NCBI RefSeq assembly: GCF_001610875.1
Contig: NZ_CP011272.1
Coordinates: 2,709,988-2,773,987 of the forward strand
DNA: 64,000 bases
Origin: Pirellula sp. SH-Sr6A
Lineage (GTDB): Bacteria > Planctomycetota > Planctomycetia > Pirellulales > Pirellulaceae
Reading direction: 5' to 3'
Below the pieces are notes generated by a model, which made no database searches, was not told the DNA's origin, and was given only the letters and a program-made list of their open reading frames with translations. How positions within the stretch are numbered: the stretch's first letter is position 1; every line of letters starts with the position of its first letter. Below, piece after piece: positions 63,869 through 64,000 of the stretch. The position numbers and the translations under genes were made by a program.

Positions 63869-64000
63869 GGATGAATCCTTTCCATCGACCGCACTAGACG
63901 AATTTGCGATTGCGTATCCGCAGCGGAGAATCCTTTCTCCTGCGTCGTCTCTATCGGGTGGAAGGAAAAGGCCTGCGTTATCAGATAGAAGGATTTTGCA

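Overview
The window reads as chromosome of a planctomycete, most likely Pirellulales (Pirellula/Rhodopirellula-like). The evidence is a DUF1559 protein with a pseudopilin-type N-terminus paired with a small lipoprotein, a secreted sulfatase, a Tat-exported Gfo/Idh/MocA oxidoreductase, a PQQ-like beta-propeller protein, a secreted leucine-rich-repeat protein, moderately high GC, and many lineage-type hypothetical membrane proteins. There is no prophage, transposase or CRISPR array. Only the short stretch around 37.6-40.6 kb looks clearly accessory.

Layout. 1-4.0 kb (minus): a truncated PQQ-like protein with a DUF485-like membrane N-terminus, an ABC-2 permease, a FabZ-like hotdog dehydratase and a secreted hypothetical. 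4.3-12.3 kb (plus): an EamA transporter, then a translation/replication housekeeping run of rpsU, tRNA-Val(TAC), rpmE, prfA, prmC, glycyl-tRNA synthetase and priA. 12.6-14.3 kb: the DUF1559/lipoprotein pair. 14.3-19.8 kb (minus): a GntR(YtrA-like)-ABC ATPase-ABC permease-membrane protein operon behind a readable promoter and dyad. 20-23.5 kb: a PL11 rhamnogalacturonan lyase and a sodium:solute symporter, together suggesting pectin-type glycan use. 23.6-27.6 kb: divergent UvrD/PcrA helicase and a MoxR/ChlI-like AAA+ ATPase. 27.8-37.3 kb (plus): carB, a hypothetical, a DUF1805 protein, a cysteine hydrolase, a rhodanese, a secreted isoaspartyl peptidase, a sulfatase and scpB.

37.6-38.7 kb holds about four tandem copies of a 256-267 bp noncoding unit with three palindromes each. 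Immediately after it comes a three-gene overlapping operon: a ParD-like antitoxin, a zeta-toxin-like P-loop kinase and an unassigned helical protein. 41-42 kb has two small secreted proteins. 42.3-46.7 kb encodes both subunits of a type IIA topoisomerase (A before B, ATGA overlap).

46.7-60 kb (minus) carries an amidohydrolase and a DadA-like flavoprotein, a FabH/OleA-like thiolase, a HemD-HemE fusion and purH in tight succession, a BRCT-MerR-TPR fusion protein followed by surE, a leucine-rich-repeat protein with a strong terminator, and a Gfo/Idh/MocA oxidoreductase. The window ends with a glycine-rich autotransporter whose passenger contains a run of 12 G, a candidate phase-variation switch.

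The observations most worth following up are the repeat array next to the toxin-antitoxin-like operon, the BRCT-MerR-TPR protein, the poly-G tract in the autotransporter, the HemD-HemE fusion and the DUF485-PQQ fusion. All family assignments are from reading motifs by eye; no database search was run.
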